A stretch of DNA of 64,000 nt from Shewanella sp. NIFS-20-20 (lineage in GTDB: Bacteria > Pseudomonadota > Gammaproteobacteria > Enterobacterales > Shewanellaceae), in the NCBI RefSeq assembly GCF_019209865.1, contig NZ_JAHUTT010000010.1, forward strand, positions 27,198 through 91,197. The letters are read 5' to 3'. Below are positions 51,389 to 60,296 of this stretch, piece by piece; position 1 is the stretch's first letter, and each line of letters begins with the position of its first letter. The position numbers and the translations under genes are program-made. The notes beneath the pieces were generated by a model that made no database searches, had not been told where the DNA came from, and saw nothing but the letters and a program-made list of their open reading frames with translations.

Positions 51389-52339
51389 ATGGATCCCACT
51401 CAACTAGAACGGCACTTAGTTTCTCGACTAAAGTTTAAATATCTCAGATTATTAGTGACCGTTGGTGAAGAACAGAACATTTTTCGCGCAGCGCAGATCC
51501 TAAATATGGCGCAGCCGGCTGCCACCAAAATTATTCGGGATATTGAAGACATCTTGGAAATTAAATTATTTGACCGCTCATCGCGAGGTGTGGTGCCGAC
51601 CCTATACGGGGATGTACTAATTAAGCATGCCAAGTTAATTTTATCGCAAGTCAAACATGCGAGCGAAGAACTATCTTCGTTGCAAGGTGGCCTATCAGGA
51701 AGAGTCACCGTTGGAACCCTATTAGCAGCCAGTGCCATTCTATTACCGAAAGCCATCGCCAAACTCAAACGAGATTGTCCTGATATATCAGTGGTCATTA
51801 TTGAAGGCACACCTGATAAATTGATGTCAGCGCTAAAAATCAATGACATTGATATTGTTGTCGGCCGAATATCTGATATCAATGATGAAGAGCAACTAGT
51901 AAATGAAACCTTGTACCATGACCCATTCTCGCTGGTAACTCGCATCGGTCATCCCGCTCTGCAGCAGCCGAATCTTACTTTAAAAGCCTTACTTGACTAT
52001 GAATGGATCTTGCCGCCAAAAGAGACTCTGTTGCGAAAAGAAATCGAAGATGTATTTCATCGTGAAGGATTAAATGTACCCGTTAATGCCACTGAATCAG
52101 TTTCTATATTGGTTAACCGAACTTTATTACAAGAAACCGATATGATCTCAATTTTACCCAATGAAGTGATTAAGAGTTATGAAGCCATTGGTATGCTTAA
52201 CAGACTTCCGATTGATCTTCACTGTGAAGCCGGCGCCATTGGCATCACCACTAGGGAAAACCGTGAGTTACCTCCCGTATGTCAAAGCTTGCTCAAGGCC
52301 TTACGCCAAGAAGCTCAATCCTTAGGTGATTCACTTTAA
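51389..52339 (+). CDS. LysR-family transcriptional regulator, likely of the catabolic cluster
   Basis: 316-residue LysR regulator. The winged helix-turn-helix is at about residues 17-75 (LLVTVGEEQNIFRAAQILNM, AQPAATKIIRDIEDIL, LFDRSSRGVVPTLYG). A periplasmic-binding-like effector domain follows (VGTLLAASAILLPKAIAKLK). The N-terminal pattern is like GbpR/PcaQ-type members that control aromatic catabolism. It is divergent from the porin gene with a 136-base spacer and lies in the middle of the cluster, which suggests it controls the flanking genes in response to an intermediate. It is not homologous to KynR, the Lrp-type regulator of other kyn operons. Confidence 0.9.
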   Translation: MDPTQLERHLVSRLKFKYLRLLVTVGEEQNIFRAAQILNMAQPAATKIIRDIEDILEIKLFDRSSRGVVPTLYGDVLIKHAKLILSQVKHASEELSSLQGGLSGRVTVGTLLAASAILLPKAIAKLKRDCPDISVVIIEGTPDKLMSALKINDIDIVVGRISDINDEEQLVNETLYHDPFSLVTRIGHPALQQPNLTLKALLDYEWILPPKETLLRKEIEDVFHREGLNVPVNATESVSILVNRTLLQETDMISILPNEVIKSYEAIGMLNRLPIDLHCEAGAIGITTRENRELPPVCQSLLKALRQEAQSLGDSL

Positions 52340-52352
52340 TCTATTTAATAGC

Positions 52353-52380
52353 CAAAAAAGGCGCTTATTTGCGCCTTTTT
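52353..52380. terminator. bidirectional terminator between lysR and the TonB receptor gene
   Basis: AAAAAAGGCGC, loop TTATTT, GCGCCTTTTT between convergent genes, with A and T runs on both sides. Confidence 0.92.
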
Positions 52381-52395
52381 ACTGGTGATTAACCT

Positions 52396-54738
52396 TTAAA
52401 AGTTATACGTCAGAGTCACTCCAAACGTTCGAGGTGCTTTATAAGCGTTATAAACAGTATCATCCCATGCGGTATATAAGGTGGTTGAGCCAATGTTTAG
52501 TTCGTCAGTTAAGTTTTTACCCCATACTTGCACGCTCCAAACATCATTGAAGTCTCGTAACATCAAGACCAAATCTAAAGTAAACTCAGCATCAACCTTG
52601 GTTAAAGGATTGTTCGAGTTATCAAAAAAATACTCATCTTGATATTGATAATTTATATAAACACTGGCGTCGCCTAAGTTTTGCCACTCCCAATCATAGG
52701 TCGCATTAATATTAAACATATGCTCAGGGGTACGACGCATCTTATTGCCATTGAGATTCTTATCATCAACCAATAGATCTTCAGTGAATTTGGCATCTAA
52801 ATAGCCATAACCTAAATTAAGAGACAATTGATCGGTAATTAATACAATGGCTTCCAATTCCAAGCCTTGTGCTCGACCACTACCGTTCATTACTTGTAGA
52901 TTTGGCGGCGTATTTTCGCCAGTTTCTACCCAAACTTGATTTTGTATATCGGTGTATTCCGTATGGAAAATGGCGCCATTAACTCTCACCTTGTCTTCAA
53001 AACCTTGGGTCTTGAAACCGACTTCATTGTTCCAAGCGATTTCAGGCTTAAATGGAGTAATTGCTTCGATGGCTTTTTCCATGCCTTCGCCATTAAAACC
53101 TCCCGCCTTATAGCCTTTGGCTAATGAGTAATATAGAAACACGTCTGGATTAAGCTGATATTCTAGATTTAAGCTTGGAGTCCATTCAGCCCATGATGCA
53201 GAAGTAGAAAAATCATATCGTTCAACGCGATTACCCTCTAAATCTTCATGCAGGTTATCCCAGTTATCAAAACGTCGTCCCCAAGCTGCACCGCTAAAGT
53301 CTTTATCGTCTTGGCTCCATCGTAAACCCGCGGTCACTGTAAAGTCATCAGTAAACTCATAGGCTAATTGCCCAAATACCGCATAACTGTCAGATATTGA
53401 CTCTGTGGTATTAGCAACATTGCCTGCGGTGGTTCCCCACTGCGTATGAAACCAATAGTCGACATCTTCGTAGCGGGAAATATCTTCGCGCATCCAAAAT
53501 ACACCTGCCAACCAGTCCCACTTTTCTACATCTCCAGCTAAACGAATTTCTTGAGAATATTGCTTAGAGGCTTCTTTTTTACGTGATAACCATTCATCAT
53601 CCGGTTGTAACGCCGCCAACTCAGCATCCGAGCTTACGGTATTATCTGCAGGGTCCCCCCAAGGATCGAATACCTGACCGCGATCGACAAGTCCTGCGGC
53701 AGCATTCTCATAAAAATCATAATCATTACTGCGCATTGCAGTAATCGAAGTGACAGCACCAAATGATGTAAACCAATCAACTTGCGCACTAAAGTTATAA
53801 CTATCAGCATCTTCAAAACCATCAATACTATTATAGTCTCGACGAGGATCATCGCTAATAAATGCCGCGTTACGCCCCTCACTGTAACCTATATGCTTGA
53901 CTCTTGGGGTGCCCTCCGCAGTCGATGCGCCTGCAGTAAACAACACGTCAACGTCATCACTCGCTTCCCACAGTAACTGACCGCGAGCTGAATAGCGGGT
54001 CAAATCATCAGCATCGACTCCCGTATAAAGATTTTGGCCATACCCGTCTCTTGACGTTGCACTAACGGCAATTTTCCCAGCAACTTCATCGGACAAGCCA
54101 CCAGTAACAAAAGCCTTGGTTTCCCATAATCCATAATTGCCTAATGACAACTCAGCACTACCGGTTGGATCACCAAACTCCGGGCGTCTGGTGATAAAGT
54201 TAATGGCGCCGCCCACCACATTTTTTCCATACAACGTGCCTTGTGGTCCCCGCAATACTTCAATACTTTGCAAATCAAATAAGTCCATGGCAGCCCCAGT
54301 GCCACGAGAAATATACACCCCATCAACATACATACCGATTGCCGCAGCGGCTCCAGCACTCTCTATATCGCTACCAATTCCGCGCATGAACAATTCAGGT
54401 TCACTCGCACTATAGGCATTCATCTGAAATCCAGGGGTGCGTTCAGCAATATCGTTTAAACCTTCCACGCGAGACTCTTTAATTTGCTCTGCACTAAAGG
54501 CGCTTATCGCTATTGGCGTTGATTGCAAGCTTTCGACCTTATGGCGCGCTTGCACTTCAATCACTTCAATTCCCTTGGTCTTGATGGCTTTTTCCTGTGT
54601 TTGCTCATCTTTTGCCAAGGCACTACTTGAGATAGCTAATGAAATAGCTAAGGCCAAAGGCGTAAGCCCTTGTGGCATCCTTGAAAAAGTTCGATGGTGT
54701 AGTTGCTTGGCTTGCTGATATTGTGCCGAATGGGTCAT
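52396..54738 (-). CDS. TonB-dependent outer-membrane receptor
   Basis: 780-residue TonB-dependent transporter. After a long signal sequence (hydrophobic core near residues 25-42) comes a TonB-box-like IEVIEVQA. The plug domain has AFSAEQIKESRVEGLNDIAE, IGMYVDGVYISRGTG and VLRGPQGTLYGKNVVGGAIN. The barrel ends with the terminal strand FGVTLTYNF. By type it looks like the receptors many marine bacteria use for organic nutrients rather than siderophores, but specificity cannot be read from sequence. Its place between the regulator and the NSS transporter and kynureninase genes suggests uptake of kynurenine-type compounds. Confidence 0.9.
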   Translation of the reverse strand: MTHSAQYQQAKQLHHRTFSRMPQGLTPLALAISLAISSSALAKDEQTQEKAIKTKGIEVIEVQARHKVESLQSTPIAISAFSAEQIKESRVEGLNDIAERTPGFQMNAYSASEPELFMRGIGSDIESAGAAAAIGMYVDGVYISRGTGAAMDLFDLQSIEVLRGPQGTLYGKNVVGGAINFITRRPEFGDPTGSAELSLGNYGLWETKAFVTGGLSDEVAGKIAVSATSRDGYGQNLYTGVDADDLTRYSARGQLLWEASDDVDVLFTAGASTAEGTPRVKHIGYSEGRNAAFISDDPRRDYNSIDGFEDADSYNFSAQVDWFTSFGAVTSITAMRSNDYDFYENAAAGLVDRGQVFDPWGDPADNTVSSDAELAALQPDDEWLSRKKEASKQYSQEIRLAGDVEKWDWLAGVFWMREDISRYEDVDYWFHTQWGTTAGNVANTTESISDSYAVFGQLAYEFTDDFTVTAGLRWSQDDKDFSGAAWGRRFDNWDNLHEDLEGNRVERYDFSTSASWAEWTPSLNLEYQLNPDVFLYYSLAKGYKAGGFNGEGMEKAIEAITPFKPEIAWNNEVGFKTQGFEDKVRVNGAIFHTEYTDIQNQVWVETGENTPPNLQVMNGSGRAQGLELEAIVLITDQLSLNLGYGYLDAKFTEDLLVDDKNLNGNKMRRTPEHMFNINATYDWEWQNLGDASVYINYQYQDEYFFDNSNNPLTKVDAEFTLDLVLMLRDFNDVWSVQVWGKNLTDELNIGSTTLYTAWDDTVYNAYKAPRTFGVTLTYNF

Positions 54739-54910
54739 CTGTTTGCTCCCCCAACCTTGGGTGTTGTTGTTATGTATCCAGATGAGAAAACTACCTATTA
54801 ATCACTCACCCCTAATCTAAACCTAAGGGAGTGACGCGCTGGTTAGAAATATTTCTTTGACCAATTGTTATATGAAAAAAACTATATCAAATATGCATAA
54901 TTAACTTAAA

Positions 54911-54942
54911 TAGCCATGACACTGTAAACAGTGTCATGGCTA
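54911..54942 (-). promoter_or_regulatory. 15-bp perfect inverted repeat upstream of the TonB receptor gene
   Basis: TAGCCATGACACTGT and its exact complement separated by two bases, 22 bases after the NSS transporter stop and about 170 bases before the TonB receptor start. On the minus strand a modest T-rich stretch follows (TATTTAAGTT). It is probably the terminator of the kynU-transporter transcript, though such a symmetric site could also be an operator. Confidence 0.6.
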
Positions 54943-54964
54943 TCACCTGAATTGATCGACTTAC

Positions 54965-56383
54965 TTAGCTTGTCACTAAAGAGACGAAGACAATGACTAA
55001 CCCAATGGGGGCGACAAATCGGATTAACACGGACCACAAGCGATAGGCTGATGGATATTGAGCACCATCCAGTTCGGAGGCAGTAATTGCTTTAGGTAAA
55101 ATCCAGCCAACAAAAATGGCCACAAAAATACTGCACAACGGCATCATTAAGGTAGTGATAAAATAATCGAATAGGTCAAAAAATGTTTTGTTATTAAAAG
55201 TATCAATGAAGGACAAGGGGTACACATTTGCGAATACATTAAAAGATAACACTGACAACAACCCCAATAACCAGCTGACCGCACCGACAACCATGGCAGC
55301 GGTCGCTCGACTCAATTCACTTCGCTCTCTTAGCCAAGCGACCGCACACTCCATCATAGATATTGCAGATGTCAGCGCAGCAAAAAACAGCAACATAAAA
55401 AACACTGGCCCAATAATTTCCCCTCCTGGCATCTGACCAAAAGCATACGGCAATGCCATAAACACCAGTCCAGGCCCGCCACTGGGAGGTAAGCCAATTG
55501 CGAACACTATAGGAAAAATCGCCATCCCTGCTAATAACGCCACTAAGGTGTCAGCACTGATGATCACCATCGATGCTTTAGGAATAGAGGTTGATTTATT
55601 AAGGTACGCGCCATAAGCCATCAAATTTGTGATCCCAACACCGATAGAGAAAAATGCTTGGCCGACAGCTTCAATGACGACATCACTGCTAATTTTTGAG
55701 AAATCAGGCACAAATAAAAAGCGTAAACTTTGACTAAATTCACCCGTTACCCCAGCATAAATTACCATCACAATCAAAAGCATAAATAATGCTGGCATTA
55801 AGAGTTTAACCGCTTTCTCAACCCCCGCTTTTATCCCTTTTGCAGAGACCATCACTGTGATCACCAAAAAACTAGTCGCCCACATTAATAACTGAGATGC
55901 ACTGGCATTTATTCCATCAAATGTTTGTTGGATAGCCATTTGATCAAGCCCCGCCATCCTTCCAGAACCAGATTGAAATACATAAGCTAAAGTCCAACCA
56001 CCGACGACTGAATAAAATCCGAAAATAATAATCGCGGCAATCACGCCAAATAATCCCATCCAGCGCCAGTGCCGTGACGCTTTAGCTTCTGTTGCGACCG
56101 CCAAAATGGCATTTGGAGGACTTAACTGCCCACGCCGCCCCACCAATAATTCGGCCATCAAGATCGGAAGCACTACCAGCACTACCGCCAAGATATAGAT
56201 AAATACAAATGCTCCGCCACCGTTTTCACCTGCAGCATAAGGAAAACGCCAAATGTTTGCTAAGCCAACGGCTGAACCGACAGCGGCCATAATAAAACCA
56301 GCTTTTGATGACCATTGTTCATGACCACCACTATGGCTAGTTACCGAGGTTTGATTAGAGCTGGATGTGCTGGTTACTGACAT
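54965..56383 (-). CDS. sodium-dependent transporter, NSS (SNF) family
   Basis: 472-residue inner-membrane symporter of the neurotransmitter:sodium symporter family, with about 11-12 membrane helices. Helix 1 carries the sodium and substrate site, with AAVGSAVGLANIWRFPYAAG followed by ENGGGAFVFIYILAVV. Bacterial members such as LeuT and TnaT carry amino acids including tryptophan. The gene begins 49 bases after kynU, so the two probably form one transcript. I infer transport of kynurenine, 3-hydroxykynurenine or tryptophan. Confidence 0.9.
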   Translation of the reverse strand: MSVTSTSSSNQTSVTSHSGGHEQWSSKAGFIMAAVGSAVGLANIWRFPYAAGENGGGAFVFIYILAVVLVVLPILMAELLVGRRGQLSPPNAILAVATEAKASRHWRWMGLFGVIAAIIIFGFYSVVGGWTLAYVFQSGSGRMAGLDQMAIQQTFDGINASASQLLMWATSFLVITVMVSAKGIKAGVEKAVKLLMPALFMLLIVMVIYAGVTGEFSQSLRFLFVPDFSKISSDVVIEAVGQAFFSIGVGITNLMAYGAYLNKSTSIPKASMVIISADTLVALLAGMAIFPIVFAIGLPPSGGPGLVFMALPYAFGQMPGGEIIGPVFFMLLFFAALTSAISMMECAVAWLRERSELSRATAAMVVGAVSWLLGLLSVLSFNVFANVYPLSFIDTFNNKTFFDLFDYFITTLMMPLCSIFVAIFVGWILPKAITASELDGAQYPSAYRLWSVLIRFVAPIGLVIVFVSLVTS

Positions 56384-56432
56384 ATAAAATCCTTTTTATC
56401 ACCAAATAGTTAAGATTCTTAAAGGATCTGAC

Positions 56433-57671
56433 TTAAGTGACTGTTTGCCGTTGATGGTATTTTGCTAACTGCCATGTTTGCTCTGTCATAATAGATTTGA
56501 GCTTCATCACTGCGTCCCACACATCTACATACCTTAAGTACAAAGGCGTTAAACCAAAACGTAAGATATCCGGCGCACGAAAGTCACCGACAACACCCGC
56601 ATCAATTAAGGCTTGCATAATGGCGTAACCTTGGTCGTGACGAAGTGCCACTTGGCTACCACGAGTATGATCTCGGGGAGAGACCAGTTCGAAGCCGTAA
56701 TCACCACAATGATGTTCGAGGAGTTCAATAAAAAGATTACCTAAGGCTAAGGATTTTTGTCGAACTTGTTTGATATTGGCGCGAGTCGCGATTTCAATCC
56801 CCACCTTCGAGACCGCCATCGTAATGATAGGTTGGGTGCCAGTTAACATTTGATGAATACCTGTAGCCGGACGGTAATCACGCTCAAAATTAAATGGCGC
56901 TTGATGCCCCCACCAACCAGTTAACGGTTGTAATGCCGCACCATGGTGACGTTTAGCGGCAAAAATAAACGCCGGACTTCCTGGGCCGCCATTGTAATAT
57001 TTGTACGTACAACCAATGGCAAAATCTGCCTGACATGCATTTAAATCAACGTCCATCGCTCCCGCACTATGGCAGAGATCCCAGACGGTCACAGAACCAA
57101 CTTCATGAGCTTTACTGGTAATATCCATCATTTCCAGTACCCGCCCAGTTTTATAATGTACTTGGGTCAAACACACCACGGCAATGGTGTCATCAATGGC
57201 AGAAACAATGTCCTCTCCCTCGGCGAAAATAATCTCATACGACTCGCCTAATAACTTTATCAAGCCTTGAATGGTATAGTTATCGGTCGGAAAATTACTG
57301 CCTTCCATTAGAATTTTATAACGCTTAGGCTGCAGCATTAAAGCCGCTGAAACCACTTTAAATAGATTAATACTGGTGGAATCTGTCATGACGACTTCGC
57401 CAGGTTCAGCGCCAATAGTTGGTGCCAGCATATCGCCAATATCGGTGGCCATTTGAAACCAACCGTGGGCATTCCAGCTTTTGACTAGATCAATTCCCCA
57501 TTGAGCAGTCACGACCTCAGCTGCTACCGTTAGGGCTTTTTTAGGCATTGCACCCAGCGAGTTACCGCAGAGGTAAATACTGTCAATTGGGAGTTGGAAT
57601 TCATCACGGAATACTGCGAGGGGGTCATCAAGATCAAGTCGTTGGCAATCTTGGCGGCTAAGGTTATTCAT
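56433..57671 (-). CDS. kynU: kynureninase
   Basis: PLP enzyme (412 residues) hydrolysing L-kynurenine to anthranilate, or 3-hydroxykynurenine to 3-hydroxyanthranilate, plus alanine. Motifs: YLCGNSLGAMPKKA near the N-terminus, MTDSTSINLFKVVSAAL, VWDLCHSAGAMDVD (Asp198, His201) and the Schiff-base Lys224 in GCTYKYYNGGPGSP. The ATG at 57671 is preceded by GGAG; the ATG at 57707 lies within the palindromic operator and is not likely used. It supplies the substrate of nbaC if it acts on 3-hydroxykynurenine. No kynurenine-forming enzymes are encoded nearby. Confidence 0.95.
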   Translation of the reverse strand: MNNLSRQDCQRLDLDDPLAVFRDEFQLPIDSIYLCGNSLGAMPKKALTVAAEVVTAQWGIDLVKSWNAHGWFQMATDIGDMLAPTIGAEPGEVVMTDSTSINLFKVVSAALMLQPKRYKILMEGSNFPTDNYTIQGLIKLLGESYEIIFAEGEDIVSAIDDTIAVVCLTQVHYKTGRVLEMMDITSKAHEVGSVTVWDLCHSAGAMDVDLNACQADFAIGCTYKYYNGGPGSPAFIFAAKRHHGAALQPLTGWWGHQAPFNFERDYRPATGIHQMLTGTQPIITMAVSKVGIEIATRANIKQVRQKSLALGNLFIELLEHHCGDYGFELVSPRDHTRGSQVALRHDQGYAIMQALIDAGVVGDFRAPDILRFGLTPLYLRYVDVWDAVMKLKSIMTEQTWQLAKYHQRQTVT

Positions 57672-57690
57672 ATTGACTGCACTCCAATAT

Positions 57691-57710
57691 AAGATGTTAG
57701 GTAACATCTT
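57691..57710 (-). promoter_or_regulatory. palindromic operator candidate upstream of kynU
   Basis: AAGATGTTA-GG-TAACATCTT: two perfect 9-base arms around a 2-base centre, 20-39 bases before the kynU ATG. This is where a regulator could control the kynU-transporter unit. The core GATGTTAGG recurs in the nbaE leader, suggesting a shared regulator. The even-length symmetry does not fit the classical T-N11-A LysR site exactly. Confidence 0.6.
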
Positions 57711-57821
57711 TATTTTTATGATTATTATTGGATATTAACCAGTCAAGTTTTAACTTAAAAATAACATTAATGTCAAATGCTATAACAAATTTATTATATG
57801 AAGTTGAGGCAAGCTACCGCC

Positions 57822-57856
57822 CAAAAAAAACCGTTGGCCTAAGCACAACGGTTTAT
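57822..57856 (-). terminator. terminator after the LVIVD-repeat gene
   Basis: On the minus strand AAACCGTTG, 9-base loop, CAACGGTTT and further T, about 20 bases past the stop. Confidence 0.88.
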
Positions 57857-57875
57857 GTTAATTGACAACAAAGCA

Positions 57876-59672
57876 TTACAGCTTATTACTGCCGTTTTCA
57901 TTTGCTGAAATAACTTTATCCGCGGGTCTTTTTGGCCAAGGTCGCGTCGGTGCCGTTAACCTCGGCTCCCCTAGCACAGGGCTTGAAAGCGCATACATAC
58001 CATGATTAGTAAATAACCAAAAAATATTACGGTCATATTCTACGTATACCCCATGAGATAAATTACCCATCGCAAAATCAGGTACCTTATCTTTTTTAAA
58101 TGGTGGCACAAAATACGCTGAAATCTCTGGTTTTGAGGGATCGCTGACGTCAAACACTTGCAAACCTGCATTATAGAAATTAAACGGCAGTAATCCTTGT
58201 CGAGATCCCCCTGGTTGCGTGTAATAGCCCGTGCGTTTAGGGCCAAAACTACCCTTACGCTGACAAAAGTCTGCGAATGTTGCCTCTTTAGGAGGTGCTG
58301 GGCGCGGCAATACTCCGATTTTCTTAGGCTGAGTGGGTGAACTGACATCAATCATGTGAACATCTTTATAAGGCTCGAAGCAATCCTCATTTAATGGATA
58401 CCCACTAAAATAGACTATGCCTGTTTGTTCCACTTGAGACACATCGATAAAATCACCTTCAGTCCCAGCCACACTAGGCTCAAAATTTAAATGGCTAACA
58501 ATTTTCATCTCCAAGGGATCCGATATATCCACCACGTAAAATCCCAATCCCCCCATCGCCGCATAACCATATTTGCCACCCTGCTCAACCGGTGTCGGTA
58601 TAAATAACGACATTCGCGCCCCCATCCAAGAGGTTCGATTACCCGCTCTAGGATTAGCTAAATAGGCTTGTTGGTGGGATTTATCCGAAATGATTTGGCC
58701 TGGCACAGTCAACTGATCTAAAAATTTAGGATTTGCGGGATCTGACATATCCCATGATTGATATCCCGCTGAATACAAATCATTGCCATATTCAGTCAGT
58801 GCATAACTTGCATCGGGAGCTGCGGCGACAAACATGGTATTGCCACCAAACCACGCTGGAATATCGCGGACCCCTGAACCTTGCTGCTGGCCAATTTTAG
58901 CATCAGGTCGTTTGATATCAGTGGTACGTTCAGCAATTAAGGTCCAATCACTAGGCAAAGGACCATTCATTTCGTAAACTTTAAATCCTTTCAAATGATT
59001 TGCATTACGTATTTTATTAACTTTATCGGGTTGAGTAAATTTATCTTTGAGTAATCCAAAGCGTCTAATTTCAAACGCTTGAACCATGACATATTTTTGT
59101 TTTGCATCACTCCACTGAATAGATGCCGCACCAAACATATCATCCTCGGCATAAGGGTTAACCTCTTCGCCTTCAGGGCCATTGGGTCCCCATTGTTTAC
59201 CCCTGGTATATATCACTTTGACATCATTAACTTCGGTAATATCGAAAATTTTTAGTTCACGTCTCACATATTGGTAGAGGTAACGGCGCCCATCGAAATC
59301 GACTATATTTTGCCATGTATGAAATGGCTCTACCGTAATGGGATAATAAGCCTCTACCTTCATATTTTTAATGTATTGCTTATCGTCCCATTCGTTCAAC
59401 ATGCCTTCGAAAGGTTTATTCTCATAGGTATGATATGTCGATGAGGGATGAATAAAACTGCCATCGTCTTGCATGCCATAGCTGTCTTTATCCGGATCAA
59501 CTGGTTGTTTGTTGCCCGTTAACCCTACGAGCGTTTGTAATAAGTTATCCTCAATCTTATCTGACTGCTGACCGCCTGCCACGACGGAGCTAGTCAATAA
59601 ACAACTCAGCAGCGTCACGGATAAAGCCGAATGCACAAAACGTGAATGTGTCAATTTTAGGGTTGCAACCAT
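57876..59672 (-). CDS. exported LVIVD-repeat protein of unknown function
   Basis: 598-residue secreted protein with a signal peptide ending near residue 32 (LLTSSVVAGG). The body carries LVIVD-type beta-propeller repeats, each around a V-D/S-D-P core: YQSWDMSDPANPKFLDQL, GFYVVDISDPLEMKIVSHL, VHMIDVSSPTQPKKIGVL and GLQVFDVSDPSKPEISAYF. Between repeats are insertions with Asp, Cys and aromatic residues. Such proteins are found in periplasm or outside the cell, with no defined reaction. It lies just upstream of kynU in the same direction but has its own terminator. A link to the catabolic cluster is suggested by position only. Confidence 0.82.
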   Translation of the reverse strand: MVATLKLTHSRFVHSALSVTLLSCLLTSSVVAGGQQSDKIEDNLLQTLVGLTGNKQPVDPDKDSYGMQDDGSFIHPSSTYHTYENKPFEGMLNEWDDKQYIKNMKVEAYYPITVEPFHTWQNIVDFDGRRYLYQYVRRELKIFDITEVNDVKVIYTRGKQWGPNGPEGEEVNPYAEDDMFGAASIQWSDAKQKYVMVQAFEIRRFGLLKDKFTQPDKVNKIRNANHLKGFKVYEMNGPLPSDWTLIAERTTDIKRPDAKIGQQQGSGVRDIPAWFGGNTMFVAAAPDASYALTEYGNDLYSAGYQSWDMSDPANPKFLDQLTVPGQIISDKSHQQAYLANPRAGNRTSWMGARMSLFIPTPVEQGGKYGYAAMGGLGFYVVDISDPLEMKIVSHLNFEPSVAGTEGDFIDVSQVEQTGIVYFSGYPLNEDCFEPYKDVHMIDVSSPTQPKKIGVLPRPAPPKEATFADFCQRKGSFGPKRTGYYTQPGGSRQGLLPFNFYNAGLQVFDVSDPSKPEISAYFVPPFKKDKVPDFAMGNLSHGVYVEYDRNIFWLFTNHGMYALSSPVLGEPRLTAPTRPWPKRPADKVISANENGSNKL

Positions 59673-59922
59673 AGTGTAACTCCTTGCAAAATGCGACTAT
59701 CCCTTTGAATTAAATTATTAAACAACATGCCCAGTGTAAGTTGGCAGCCAATCACCATACAATAATAAATGGATAGGTTGACATAATAAATTAGATATAC
59801 CAGCTGACAACGTGAATTGAATACTCTGAATTTAAGCTGGTAACAACGGATGGGATTGCTGAGAAAGGAAATGAGTCAATCATGTGAGGGAGACAATTTG
59901 GCCGTCACGCCCTTCTTTTTAG

Positions 59923-60090
59923 GATCAACCAAAAACTGTCGGTCACACAATTAACGAGCAACATAGTCTGCCATTTACAGACATCTATGCAAACAGAATG
60001 ATTCATGTGGACATGTTCAATATTTTCGCTGCTGCAAAAGATAGTAGCGTTGGCCTAATTAGTTCCGGCTCAAACTGGCGTTCATGGTAA
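59923..60090 (+). pseudogene. possible remnant of an FAD-dependent aromatic monooxygenase
   Basis: A frame of about 55 codons, open from a stop at 59920 to TAA at 60088. It contains LPFTDIYANRMIHVDMFNIF, which recalls the Y-x-IHRADL-x-x-AL segment of salicylate/3-hydroxybenzoate-type flavin monooxygenases. No start or intact flanking domains are present. The similarity is from memory and weak, so this may be coincidence. The rest of 59673-60127 shows no gene. Confidence 0.2.
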
Positions 60091-60127
60091 GAATAACTAT
60101 CACGGTGATCTCTGGTGGCCAGATGCA

Positions 60128-60156
60128 AAAAAGGCCGCTGATATCAGCGGCCTTTC
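60128..60156 (-). terminator. terminator of tRNA-Ser gene (right copy)
   Basis: On the minus strand AAAGGCCGCTGATATCAGCGGCCTTTTTT: a perfect palindromic stem with a T-run, about 10 bases after the tRNA. Confidence 0.92.
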
Positions 60157-60166
60157 TCGACGAATT

Positions 60167-60257
60167 TGGCGGAGGAGCAGGGATTTGAACCCTGGATAGG
60201 CTATAAACCTATGCCGGTTTTCAAGACCGGTGCATTCAACCACTCTGCCACCCCTCC
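60167..60257 (-). tRNA. tRNA-Ser (anticodon UGA), right copy
   Basis: 91 bases with encoded CCA, identical to 34095-34185. Flanking bases also match: GGCGGAGG with the preceding AATTT on one side, and the promoter region to CCTAGG on the other with only two differences. Confidence 0.97.
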
Positions 60258-60267
60258 GTTGGTGCGC

Positions 60268-60296
60268 ATATTACCTAGGTCAGTGGGGGCTGTAAA
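60268..60296 (-). promoter_or_regulatory. sigma-70 promoter of tRNA-Ser (right copy)
   Basis: On the minus strand TTTACA, 17-base spacer, TAATAT and a GC-rich discriminator. The -35 and the spacing are the same as in the left copy. Confidence 0.8.

Noticed and set aside
51400..51945. 181-codon minus-strand frame
   Set aside because: Antisense shadow of the LysR gene, whose domains are clear on the plus strand.
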